A DNA stretch of 15,181 nt from Cephalothrix spiralis. Its lineage: Eukaryota > Nemertea > Palaeonemertea > Archinemertea > Cephalotrichidae. Below the pieces are notes generated by a model, which saw nothing but the letters and a program-made list of their open reading frames with translations, searched no databases and had not been told where the DNA came from. A program made the position numbers and the translations under genes. Location of the stretch: assembly GCA_032353305.1 (NCBI GenBank), contig JAUCNG010011123.1, positions 1-15,181 on the forward strand, written 5' to 3'. Positions 1 to 7,911 of this stretch are shown piece after piece (position 1 is the stretch's first letter; each line of letters opens with the position of its first letter).

Positions 1-60
1 GACTTAGCGCTAAAGGAGTTCCGTGGATCGGGGCGATCCACCAATTTCTAGCGCTAGGAT
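1..60. repeat. GC-rich palindromes and hairpin at the left edge
   Basis: TTAGCGCTAA (4-13) and CTAGCGCTAG (48-57) are palindromes flanking the perfect hairpin GTGGATCG-GGG-CGATCCAC (23-41). Just after comes CGTCGCTTAGCGTCGC. It may be the end of an element truncated by the window edge. Confidence 0.6.
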
Positions 61-1123
61 CGCCTTAGGCGTCGCTTAGCGTCGCTATTTTAACATTTCC
101 CGCCCCCGGTGCATTTTATTGACTGGTGCATAATTCACATTGATGTTGCCTGAACCTCATCTATGAGGAAAAGGGGCGACGTGATTGGTTTACGGTAATC
201 ACATGGTATTTCTATTAATATTCATGATATTGATCCTTCTTACGAGATAAATATTATATCGCTTGCTGGTTATCATAGTTCCAATGGCGCAGCTGCTCAA
301 GTCGAAGCTTCGATATTGTTAATCCAAGATCGCGCTTTCCATTCCAGTCGGATCCTCAAATATTTTCACCAAAATATCCCAATATTGATTTTAAAATGAA
401 AATTCAATGGGATTTGGCTTGAATCGTGCCGGAGTGTAGATGTGAATATCATAATATTCAGATAAACGTAGGTTATCGGAATGACGTCATATCATCCTCA
501 CGATGAAAAACCACAAAACGCTTAAAAGATGGTCTTTGAGCATAAGAAGAGGGCATATTGGAATTTCAAGATTTAAAAACTAAGAGATGAAGTAATCGTT
601 GGTTTCTCTCTTCGCCGAGGGCGTTGCTTTGTTAGGCGTTTCAATAAATGCTGGTTCGTGCAATAATCTGTAGACGTCGGATTAAAAACCGTCGTCATTT
701 CAGTAATGTTGCGCATTTTAGGTTATTTTGAATAGAAGACACTAATACATGTCCCTACCTTCTTTGAAATCCTAATCATAATCAATGCAGTCAGCTAAAA
801 ATTCTGAGCAGTATAGGATTACCCCACCCCCACATTGAGATTAGCTGTTAGCAAGAGGGTATAGAAAGAGGGTACAACGAATTTTGCCTTTTAGGTGCCT
901 ACTAAACGTTTTTTAAATACCCCTTCTATTCTACCTATAGTCAGAAGCCGCTGAAAGACCCACCGTTTCTTACAAAAAAACGCATTCAATTCCATCAAAT
1001 ATTTCTATGCCTAAAATTCATTATAAATATATGAAATTTCCACCAAATTCATAATTTTGTTGCTATTATCTGCCTCCGCTGGATATTTAGAGAAATCCGA
1101 CCGTTTCGGATTGAAAGTATGGC
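61..1123. other. No gene recognised
   Basis: AT-rich sequence with stops in all frames. It includes one TGACGTCA (482-489) and a small duplication of AAGAGGGTA (853-873 region). No NDUFS4 exon was found here. Confidence 0.5.
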
Positions 1124-1328
1124 TTATAACACATCAAAATGAAGGTAAAGATGAGCGCAGTCAATTTAGGTAATGGGATTTCGCATTTAATCATTTTGAC
1201 ACAATCCAGATTCCGAAGACATTCGATCGTTTCTGATTCACTTAAATTCGCCGAAAATATAAAAAATTTGAAATCCCATTACCTAAATCGACTGCGCTCA
1301 TCATTACCTTCATTTTGAAGTGTTTTAA
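1124..1328. mobile_element. Short foldback (MITE-like) element, 59-bp arms
   Basis: 1124-1182 and 1270-1328 are reverse complements with four mismatches in 59 positions. They share AATGAAGGTAA and GCGCAGTC(A/G)ATTTAGGTAA blocks on the left and their complements on the right. Weaker similarity extends outwards (TTTCGGATTGAAAG near 1103 against CTTTCTACCCAAA near 1336), so the full element may be about 250 bp. The spacer is AT-rich and non-coding. Confidence 0.75.
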
Positions 1329-1565
1329 ATCATCCTTTCTACCCAAATCTTTGACAGGAGTCTTCTCTTTCTAACGATACCAAAATCATGTTCCTAATCA
1401 AAGTACTCACCGAGATATAAGGGATTTACAAAGCCCTTGTCAGAAAACGGTATTCGAGAAATCAACATGTAAAGAAAAGGGCAGATTGCTATTACACTAT
1501 TTTGGTTATTTTAACAATTTAAATAGCCGAAAACGACTCATTTCGATATCGCGAGTCACATTTGC

Positions 1566-2134
1566 ATGCCATTAGGTGGACTCACTTCCGTCAAACATTA
1601 CTATATTCGCCGGTAAAAGTGCATCCTTGTTGACCAATAAAACCCTTTGATGGTTTTGATCCATGATGTCCCGGCATCATTTCTTGAAAATGTCAAAATC
1701 GTTTTCGAGTAATATTGCGCATGCGCGGTCGAGTTTGCATATCGCAAAAATTACAGCGGATTCCGGTAAGATTTTCCGGCACGTTTCTATCTGTCCGTAA
1801 TTGATTCATATGACGTAAAACCAACCGTTACAGAGTTATTAACGAATCGATGCTAATGACGTCGAACCAATTTAATTCGTTCATAACTCTGTAACGGCAG
1901 ATTTTACGTCATATGATGTATTACGGACAGATAGAAACATGCTCCTATTTTACTGGAATCCGCTGTCATTTTTGAGATTTGCATGCGCAACCCTAAAACT
2001 CTAACGCGCATGCGCATTTATCGAAAACTGAATAAACCAGGAAATGATGTCGGGACATCACCAAAGGGTTTTACTGGTCAACAAAGAAGCACTTTAACCC
2101 GCGAATATAGTATCGTGGACTCACCGAATGGCAT
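1566..2134. mobile_element. 569-bp foldback element with arms of about 260 bp
   Basis: Starts ATGCCATT and ends AATGGCAT. The two halves are imperfect reverse complements throughout: GTGGACTCAC/GTGAGTCCAC-type ends, TATATTCGCC against GCGAATATA, CTATCTGTCCGTAAT against ATTACGGACAGATAG, and CCGTTACAGAGTTAT against ATAACTCTGTAACGG next to a loop of about 27 nt (about 1847-1875). Each arm includes GCGCATGCGC. No coding capacity was seen and no certain target duplication could be read. Confidence 0.8.
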
Positions 2135-2525
2135 AATTGTCTAGATGGAAACGACAATAAAGTAACAGATTATAAACAAGTTACATAAATTGAATGTATC
2201 AAACCCAAATGGGTTTATAAGACACTTTATAACATTGTATAATAAGACATTAGTCGGATAATGGCAATTGGTGTGCGATTCTAGATATTCTGTTTCATTT
2301 ATAAATATCATTTATGTGTGGATTATCCTAATATTAACTTGCTGGATTAAGTAAATACTGCTGCTCTTAAATTTGATGATAGATACAATTGTATCCGGTG
2401 TTGGCAATTTGACGAAATTCTCTTTCTTTATTGCTGGGATATTAGACTGTTTTATGATCTCATCTTGCTTGAAATTAGAGTCGGTATCCTAATGTTACAT
2501 CCTACCATTAACTCTGTAAATACGA
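2135..2525. other. No gene recognised
   Basis: AT-rich. It contains the 14-bp palindrome GATACAATTGTATC (2382-2395). Nothing else stands out. Confidence 0.5.
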
Positions 2526-2661
2526 CAATTAACCTGCTATAATAAATCTGTCATTGCTAGAGTTATTTGCAAATATGATATACCAAATGAACAGAAAAGA
2601 CTGGGATTTAACAAACATGAACTATTCGAAGTCCCATTAGATTCATTATAGAAAAGGCCCA
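2526..2661 (+). repeat. Direct repeat family A, copy 1
   Basis: Begins CAATTAACCTGCTATAATAA and runs through TCTGTCATTGCTAGAG, TTTGCAAATATGATA, GGATTTAACAAACATGAAC and GAAGTCCCATT to ATTCATTATA. Close to identical to copy 2 (2886-3008), with a few substitutions and a 2-nt indel (ATATACC against ATACC). The 65-aa minus-strand ORF here is a reading of the repeat. Confidence 0.9.
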
Positions 2662-2739
2662 CACAATCTTGCAAAAAAGGAGATGCATCCAAATGCCATC
2701 TCACTGAAGTCTTTAAAGAAAATCGCCCATTCATTGAGC

Positions 2740-2870
2740 TATGAGCACCCTTTCTTAGGAGCGGTGAGAAACTGGTGAGGTGTGAGATTATCTCCTAAAA
2801 ACCCTATGAGCAGTGAGCCCCCATGAGCCCCATAAAAACATATGGGCAGTGAGATGACATCCCCCATACA
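2740..2870. repeat. GTGAG/ATGAGC-rich simple sequence between repeat copies
   Basis: Repeated short words GAGCTATGAGCACC, GCGGTGAG, CTGGTGAGGTGTGAG, ATGAGCAGTGAGCCC, CATGAGCCCCAT and GGGCAGTGAGATG. This is a degenerate short-period repeat lying between family A copies 1 and 2. No coding or regulatory role is apparent. Confidence 0.5.
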
Positions 2871-2885
2871 GACTCTCCTTAATTT

Positions 2886-3008
2886 CAATTAACCTGCTAT
2901 AATAAATCTGTCATTGCTAGAGTAATTTGCAAATATGATACCAAATGAACAGAAAAGACTGGGATTTAACAAACATGAACAATTCGAAGTCCCATTGGAT
3001 TCATTATA
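2886..3008 (+). repeat. Direct repeat family A, copy 2
   Basis: Second copy of the family that starts CAATTAACCTGCTAT. Its 3' end (ATTCATTATAATAA) merges with the start of copy 3, so copies 2 and 3 form a head-to-tail tandem. The very high match to copy 1 indicates recent duplication. Confidence 0.9.
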
Positions 3009-3140
3009 ATAAATCTGCCATTGCTAGAGTAATTTGCAAATATGATACCAAATAATAGGATTTAACAAACATGAACTATTCGATGTCTGTACGAAGTCCC
3101 ATTGGATTCATTAAAAAAAACTCCCACTCAATCTTCAATT
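3004..3140 (+). repeat. Direct repeat family A, copy 3
   Basis: Begins TATAATAAATCTGCCATTGC, lacks about 15 nt present in the other copies (AACAGAAAAGACTG region) and has a short insertion that duplicates TCGATGTCTGTACGAAG. After the common part comes CCCACTCAATCTTC, similar to CCCACACAATCTTG after copy 1, so the true unit may include this tail. Confidence 0.85.
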
Positions 3141-3145
3141 TTTAG

Positions 3146-3342
3146 AACCTAATGCAAAGTTGTCGTCTGCACGAACTCTTCATGCCCTGGGCTATTTTAT
3201 TTTCCTAATCAAGAGCCTGTCTAGGAAGACTTCCCTCGGGACACAGCTACAGACATTTGATTTGCCGGTTAAGCTTTTTATCGAGACACAATACTTTTCA
3301 CTAACACGTATATTTGGAATCATACGATTCCTATGTAGTTGA
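3146..3342 (+). other. Open stretch with exon-like acceptor, unrecognised
   Basis: After an acceptor-like sequence (tcaatttttag, AG 3144-3145) a frame is open to TGA at 3340. It includes a hydrophobic stretch (HALGYFIFLIKSL) and a polar part (SRKTSLGTQLQTFDLP). It has no in-frame ATG. It starts right at the end of the third direct-repeat copy and appears richer in G+C than its flanks. I considered a diverged fragment of a multi-pass membrane protein but found no convincing family match. Confidence 0.15.
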
Positions 3343-3381
3343 ATTATATAATCGCGGTCTCGTGCAAATTCACATGAAGTA

Positions 3382-3416
3382 ATATTTATTATTACAATGT
3401 GTCATAAACTGAGCAT
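3382..3416 (+). repeat. Dispersed repeat family C, copy 1
   Basis: 35 nt beginning ATATTTATTATTACAATGTG, matching 12338-12372 with two mismatches (GTGTCA/GTATCA; ACTGAGC/ACTAAGC). Confidence 0.75.
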
Positions 3417-3579
3417 TCGCTTCAATAATAATGACGTCATCTACCACGTGATCCGAATTGCACGGAGCTAATTCAACGGGGTAGCATGCAATTCGGAATG
3501 ATTTGAGAAGGACGACATAAAATTATTACAGCGTAATAATAGAATCCAATTTATATCCAGGGGGGCATTAGACACCGAC

Positions 3580-3835
3580 TAGTGGTGGGTGTTTTTGCAA
3601 GTGTTGAAAAAATTAGGATAAGTATGGTAAATTGGTGGGTGTCCTGCAAAAATGTGAGCCAAATGCCGTTTTACAGTCCAGGCGTTTTCTTAGTGTCGTT
3701 CAAAGTACTCCGCTATATAAAATTCAATAGTAGCGGAGTATTTATCAATAACTAAAGAAGCTCGTAAAACGGCATATGGCCAAAATGAGCACGCGAATGG
3801 TGATTCGGTCGGTGTCCAGCAAAAAATAAAATTAG
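3580..3835. repeat. Nested hairpin with flanking GGTGGGTGT repeats
   Basis: TGCCGTTTTAC (3664-3674) pairs with GTAAAACGGCA (3764-3774). Inside it, AGTACTCCGCTA (about 3705-3716) pairs with TAGCGGAGTA (3731-3740). Direct repeats flank this: GGTGGGTGTTTTTGCAA (about 3584), GGTGGGTGTCCTGCAAAA (about 3634) and GGTCGGTGTCCAGCAAAA (about 3808). It is probably a small foldback element with subterminal repeats. Confidence 0.65.
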
Positions 3836-4003
3836 GTGCAGGTACATGCAACAAAAATCATAAAGCATTCCGATGAAGAGGGGGACCTCGAAATCATCGT
3901 ACACTTTTTCTGAAATCTGAAAGTGTTTAATGTAAAAAACGGGGCCGTGTTGAGTGAGAAATCTATTTATTTCGGTTTGAGCAGGTTTGAAGGTCTAAAG
4001 ATA

Positions 4004-4306
4004 ATGAATCTTCAAGCTCCTCAAGATAATATCAAGATCTTGATAGTATTCATGATCGTTGTAACCTTCATTATAATTTTCCATATTATAATTACCTTCC
4101 GAGTCGGAAATGTCATGGATGGAAATTTTTATTTTTCAACATTTGATGATGTCCCCCATGATTATTATGTACCAGAAGAAGACTCAGTGTTAGACAAAGG
4201 GAATTATCTAAATATATGTACAAAAGTACTACGGCAAATTGGAGCAAAGGGAGTTATTAATACAAAGGTTATACGTACACCGTACGTCACCTACGTTAGC
4301 CGTTGA
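4004..4306 (+). CDS. 100-aa ORF with one predicted membrane span, unrecognised
   Basis: From the first ATG (ataATG, A at -3) to TGA, the ORF encodes a short hydrophilic start (MNLQAPQDN), a strongly hydrophobic segment at about residues 10-32 (IKILIVFMIVVTFIIIFHII), and then a polar tail of about 68 residues rich in Asp/Tyr (FSTFDDVPHDYYVPEEDSV). This layout is typical of a small type II or tail-facing single-pass protein. The frame stays open upstream to 3923, but without another ATG. It lies just upstream of an NDUFS4 exon, thus probably inside the preceding intron. No family is recognised and no clear poly(A) signal or splice partner was identified; the internal GT sites do not match the phase of the 4538 exon. 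It may be a real small gene, an exon of a larger gene, or a chance ORF. Confidence 0.3.
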   Translation: MNLQAPQDNIKILIVFMIVVTFIIIFHIIITFRVGNVMDGNFYFSTFDDVPHDYYVPEEDSVLDKGNYLNICTKVLRQIGAKGVINTKVIRTPYVTYVSR

Positions 4307-4537
4307 CATGCGCATGTTATATTGCATTTGTATATGCAGTATTAATATTGCAAAAAACACATCATTTTGACATAAAGAAATCAGGGCTGCATTTTTTTTT
4401 AAAGCTGAAAATGCTCCAAAAGGTTCAAATATATTCTTCTGAATACGACATCTATACTTGAAAAATGGGAATTGTTGTATCCCTTTTCCTTTAATGAATT
4501 AATTGCATGGTAAAAACTTTCTCTCTTCAAATTTTAG

Positions 4538-4611
4538 GGCTGATCCACTTTCAAATATGAACATCGACTTTGAGAGCTCTGACGATGCAGCTGCTTTCTG
4601 TGAAAAGAACG
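4538..4611 (+). CDS. NDUFS4: NDUFS4 penultimate exon (complex I 18-kDa subunit)
   Basis: Internal coding exon of the NADH:ubiquinone oxidoreductase iron-sulfur protein 4, a nuclear-encoded accessory subunit of mitochondrial complex I involved in assembling and stabilising the matrix-arm NADH module. The first base completes a codon begun in an unseen upstream exon. The exon then reads ADPLSNMNIDFESSDDAAAF followed by CEKN, matching the family's ADPLSNM...(F)AEKNG block. The acceptor is a pyrimidine-rich tract ending in ttttag (AG 4536-4537) and the donor is gtaagt at 4612. The exon is 74 nt, entering in phase 2 and leaving in phase 1; the split Gly codon (G|GT) is completed at 14272. No exon for the preceding family block (around the WxxPLMGW region) was found, so the 5' part of the gene lies upstream of this window. 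Confidence 0.95.
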
Positions 4612-4640
4612 GTAAGTAATTGGCTACTATTATTTGCTAT

Positions 4641-4710
4641 ACAGTGTGTCCCAGTATTATGGAAAACCGACAGATGACGTCATACATTGTATTGTGACTT
4701 AATTATGAAT
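4641..4710 (+). repeat. Dispersed repeat family B, copy 1
   Basis: ACAGTGTGTCCCAGTATTAT followed by GGAAAAC, CAGATGACGTCAT and TTGTGACTTAATTATGAAT. It matches 12470-12532 in the same orientation apart from substitutions and an 8-nt indel. It begins 29 nt after the NDUFS4 donor. A related inverted match lies further on (4931-4953 against 12619-12641). Confidence 0.8.
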
Positions 4711-4712
4711 TG

Positions 4713-5552
4713 ATCACTAGAAATATCAGATCATATCATGATCTTCTCTTTCAAATAAAATAAATTCTGTGCAAATCTGTCTAACATCTGAGCTACATAA
4801 GTTTCCCCAAAGGACCAAAATGTTAAATTTCCCCAAATGAACGTCTGTTCTCGGAAATGTTATTCTCGAACACCTTTTAATTTTTTCTAAATTTCTTATT
4901 CAATTTACTACATTAAAAATTGATATGCGCTGAAAATATTCAAGATTAATTTTGTCTGTTAAATTCACCCCCACAACAACTTCACGGCGAGGATATCAAT
5001 ATTGGAAGGCTTTTAAATGACGTTACATGTCGTACATGCGCATTGAGTGTCGATCTCTTTAAGGGCATCACTCTGATGCATGAATTTTTACGGGCCTTAC
5101 TTATTTATATAAGGCTTAGGGGCCTACTCGGAAGCTGTGGTATAAACACCCGATAAAGGAAATTACACGTTTGGTTTTATTTCATTAGTTTTTGAACTTC
5201 GATTCTAGGCTGGTATATTTAGCTTGTTTGATTTAAATAAATTTCAATTTTTGTTTCTTTTCGAATATTATGACGTGCAAGACAGTTCGAATTTTTTCTG
5301 AATTTAAAGGTTGCACTTTCGAATTTCCCTCGATAAAACCACGCCTTTGTAAATTGATGTCGTGTATATGTAATTGAATACAAGTGGTGAAAGAGAAATT
5401 ATTTTCAATAAAATTGGGCTTTCTCTTTAGTCCATAGATTTAGAGAGCTGCCGGATTTTACATTTTTGATCGAGGCAATAAATAAATTATTGATGTCTAT
5501 TTTAAAGACTCAAGAAATGTAATCAACAATATCTAACCTTGTTTTTGAAGAG
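4713..5552. other. Non-coding first part of the NDUFS4 last intron
   Basis: AT-rich. A TATA-like TTATATAAGG (about 5104) lies in the short inverted repeat GCCTTA...TAAGGC. This could be a promoter for a nested transcript, but nothing downstream supports a start there. Confidence 0.35.
4931..4953 (+). repeat. 23-bp inverted match to 12619-12641
   Basis: TGAAAATATTCAAGATTAAT plus TTT is an exact reverse complement of 12619-12641. Each lies downstream of a family B copy but in opposite orientation, so the two loci share parts in different arrangement. Confidence 0.7.
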
Positions 5553-5565
5553 GAAAAAAAATTCC

Positions 5566-5636
5566 GATTTTGATGGGGATCGAACACCCGAACTTCAGAT
5601 GTACAGACTGACGCTCTTCCTCTGCGCTATTGCTTA
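5566..5636 (-). pseudogene. Degenerate tRNA-like sequence (elongator tRNA-Met-like body, GTA in the anticodon position)
   Basis: On the minus strand the sequence contains an A-box-like TAGCGCAGAGGAAGAGCG, an anticodon arm TCAGT-CTGTACA-TCTGA, and a B box GTTCGATCC. The body resembles animal elongator tRNA-Met (TAGCGCAG...GCGTCAGTCTCATAATCTGA), but the anticodon position reads GTA (Tyr) instead of CAT. The acceptor arms do not pair (TAAGCAA against CAAAATC) and the T stem has mismatches, so it should not work as a tRNA. A run of eight T follows on the minus strand (5553-5560), as in a Pol III terminator. It is most likely a tRNA pseudogene or the head of a tRNA-derived SINE. Confidence 0.65.
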
Positions 5637-5639
5637 ACG

Positions 5640-6010
5640 CAAGTTAATTGCACTACGGTTCTATTTGAATGACAAACGATTGAATGCTACTTCCATCCAT
5701 TCTTGATATTAATGTTACAACTATATAACTTAATTAGACTACATCTGTAAAACGACAAAGCTCTAATTCTATTCAACAGTCCAATCATAGACCAATTACT
5801 GTAAAACAACAAACAAAGGCTATTACGAATTTTGTGATTTTTAAAATTTAGATTTTGCCTAATTTAACTAAAAGTTTTGACATTCATAACTTTTTTGTAT
5901 GCCAAAAAAGCATATTCTTCTAACAAATTGGTTTTTAGACGATCATGGAAGCAATTTTTTAATCGATTGACTTTAAATTTGGAACATTAGATGGAAATGG
6001 TGAGAGGAGG
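5640..6010. other. No gene recognised
   Basis: AT-rich intron sequence without notable repeats or coding potential. Confidence 0.5.
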
Positions 6011-6375
6011 TTGATGCAATTTCGTATATAGCTGTATATAGGGTATATGCTATATTTTAGAGATAATGGAATAGTCAAAATTGAGGTCACGTGACATAAT
6101 GACGTCATATCCGTCTCAATATCATGCTAAATTGATACAATTTGGTATATAGGATATATGCCATACGGTAAAGACACTGGCATTGTCGAAATCAATATCT
6201 CGTTACCTGATGACATCATAGCCGGAAGTAATCGATATATCATAACCTGTCCCTGTTAAGTTGATGAAATTTTGTTCATGTGGTATATATCACGTAAAAG
6301 AGAATGGCATTGTCAAAATTGAAGCCGTCATAACCGGAAGTACTTAATATCACAAAACCTATTTGAAATTTGCCA
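6011..6375. repeat. Tandem array of three ~120-129 bp units
   Basis: Units start at TTGATGCAATTT (6011), TTGATACAATTT (6132) and TTGATGAAATTT (6261). Each continues with GGTATAT-type words, then GGCATTGTCAAAATTGA-like sequence, a GACGTCAT or its remnant, and an ACCGGAAGTA block in units 2 and 3. The units are diverged, so the array is old. No coding potential. Confidence 0.75.
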
Positions 6376-6889
6376 TGAAGCTCAGGGCCCGCCTTGCTGG
6401 GCTGATGAAACATATTCTTGATTAAATGTATTAATTACCATACTGGATTATTCTGTTCTCACATTGCAGTTATCAAATATTTTTAAATTTTGCATCCATT
6501 ATGATAATCAGTTTGTACTCTTTATTTTGATAAACCGAAGTCGATTTAGCCGGATTAAGAGTTTTCCGTAGCTCATTACAGCGTGTATCAAAATAAAGTT
6601 AATCCAACTTTACAAGTTAATGGTGCGAATAAATATGATTCTGGAAAACAGTTAGGTAGCTATCATTTAAGAGCATCTAATTGCCTTTCTATTGATACCA
6701 CTTAAATTGATTTACCGGCACGGATGACTGAATACGAGCCATACTGCTATCAGAAGAAAGAACACACCGTGGCGAAATCACAAATACAGTTACTGGGCGC
6801 CTGGGGAGCCCTAGAAAGGCGATGTTGCAAATTGCAACAATTGGTATTGAAGGGTTAATATGGTTGTAATGCTGTTGATTCAAATGCAT
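6376..6889. other. No gene recognised
   Basis: Intron sequence with one small inverted repeat (listed separately). The 66-aa minus-strand ORF at 6689-6889 has no recognisable features. Confidence 0.45.
6521..6599. repeat. 13-bp inverted repeat
   Basis: CTTTATTTTGATA (6521-6533) and TATCAAAATAAAG (6587-6599) are exact reverse complements about 53 nt apart. Possibly a very small MITE; nothing else supports this. Confidence 0.4.
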
Positions 6890-6895
6890 TTCAAG

Positions 6896-7797
6896 TATGG
6901 CGCTTCAAACGAGTCAAAACCTCAAAAACGTCCGTGGACGTGGCTACGATACACTGATACGTAGCTTTGTCAATGAACGGTATACACCCCTACACAGGTA
7001 TAGAAACGCCACATTTGGTCCAAAAAATCAATCCTAAATGTTGTATACCAAATTAATCGCAAAAGAATACAGATCTCAGCTTGTGAATATAAATATAGCT
7101 ATACAGAAGTATACAGCAGAATTTTTGCGCAAAGTTGCCTTCTCTGACGTCACACCGGAATCCCCAAAAAATTACGACGCGAAGTGCGTGATAAGGCTGA
7201 GTTTTTAAGTTATCCTTTACATTCCAAATTTGGTGGACACATGAAACTTACCATAGGAATCTATGATATAAATTTTGTTGGATTTCATGGACCACTTCCA
7301 GGGATTTAATCGGATCAGATGAGGGACTATTTTATATGAGTCATAAACCACTACAATTTCCTACGCTGATTTGTAGTAGGGTATGATGATAGGTAGCTCA
7401 ACCTATTGGAAACTTTTTTATCATAACTGACCCAACTACGGTACACTGATATGTAGTAGGGTACACTGATATGTAGTTGACCCATTGTTGAGCTGAGAAC
7501 TATCAGATAACTATCGATAAACCAATAATAAACATTTCCTCCCGTTCGCGAACAGTACATGTACGTTGGGATCGCGGACCGTACGTTGGGTACACTGATA
7601 TGAGCTAGGGTATGGTGATATGAGCTACCTATCACCATATCCTACTACAAATAAAAGTGTACCGTAGTCATGGATAGTAAAGAACGCTTCCTTCCCATTG
7701 GCTGAGCTACGTATCAGTGTACAAAAGTTACCTATCGGCATATCCTAGCTAAGGTTCGCGGACGATATTGAGGTTTTGACCCGTTTGGCGCGCCATA
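6896..7797. mobile_element. 902-bp non-autonomous DNA transposon (MITE-like) with TIRs and 6-bp TSD
   Basis: The ends are TATGGCGC...GCGCCATA and the terminal inverted repeats run about 45-48 bp (left 6896-6940, right 7750-7797). Both arms share the blocks GTCAAAACCTCAA and CGTCCG. TTCAAG flanks both sides directly (6890-6895 and 7798-7803), consistent with a 6-bp target duplication. The interior has no convincing coding capacity; the 95-aa minus-strand ORF there consists of repeats. It carries many degenerate copies of a TACACTGATATGTAG-like motif in both orientations. The superfamily is not identified. Confidence 0.8.
7375..7745. repeat. Internal array of degenerate TACACTGATATGTAG-type motifs
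   Basis: Copies on the + strand occur near 7375 (GGTATGATGATAGGTAG), 7441, 7461, 7590 and 7612, and reverse-complement copies near 7626, 7708 (CTACGTATCAGTGTAC) and 7728. A further copy sits beside the left TIR at 6951 (TACACTGATACGTAG). The unit is about 15-20 bp with variable spacing. Such subterminal arrays are often transposase-binding sites, which is an inference here. Confidence 0.6.
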
Positions 7798-7851
7798 TTC
7801 AAGGGGCTCTGAAATAGATTTGAAGTTTAATTTAATTCTTCAATTTTCCAG

Positions 7852-7911
7852 GGCCTTTAGCAAATGGCCGGGGAAAGAAGAATGGTTTCGCTGGTAAAGG
7901 ATGGGACCGGG
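7852..7911 (+). other. Candidate 60-nt symmetric exon upstream of the NDPK exon
   Basis: The acceptor has a pyrimidine tract (ttcttcaattttccag, AG 7850-7851) and the donor is GGG|gtgagt at 7912, both close to consensus. The segment is exactly 60 nt. When read in phase 1 it is open at both ends and encodes a Gly/Lys/Arg-rich peptide (PLANGRGKKNGFAGKGWDR). Phase 1 on both sides means it can be inserted between the NDUFS4 donor (4611) and either the NDPK acceptor (8406) or the last NDUFS4 acceptor (14271) without changing frame. It also contains an ATG in good context (caaATGG, 7864-7866), but that frame (MAGERRMVSLVKDGTG) hits a stop soon after joining the NDPK exon, so it is not a start for NDPK. 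No homologue is recognised. It lies 48 bp after the target duplication of the 6896-7797 element. Confidence 0.5.

Noticed and set aside
3146-3342. Fragment of a KDEL-receptor-like membrane protein
   Set aside because: Only loose similarity over a few residues; no conserved signature could be confirmed.
5100-5115. TATA box for the nested NDPK gene
   Set aside because: More than 2.7 kb from the first candidate exon, inside a small inverted repeat, with no start site evidence.
5566-5636. Functional tRNA-Tyr(GTA)
   Set aside because: Acceptor arms do not pair and the T stem is mismatched; the body resembles tRNA-Met.
7351-7638. 95-aa minus-strand ORF
   Set aside because: Lies inside the 902-bp element and is built from its repeated short motif.
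7864-7911. ATG in good context as the start of the NDPK gene
   Set aside because: Its frame ends in phase 0 at the donor, while the NDPK exon needs phase 1; joining them gives a stop after about twenty codons.
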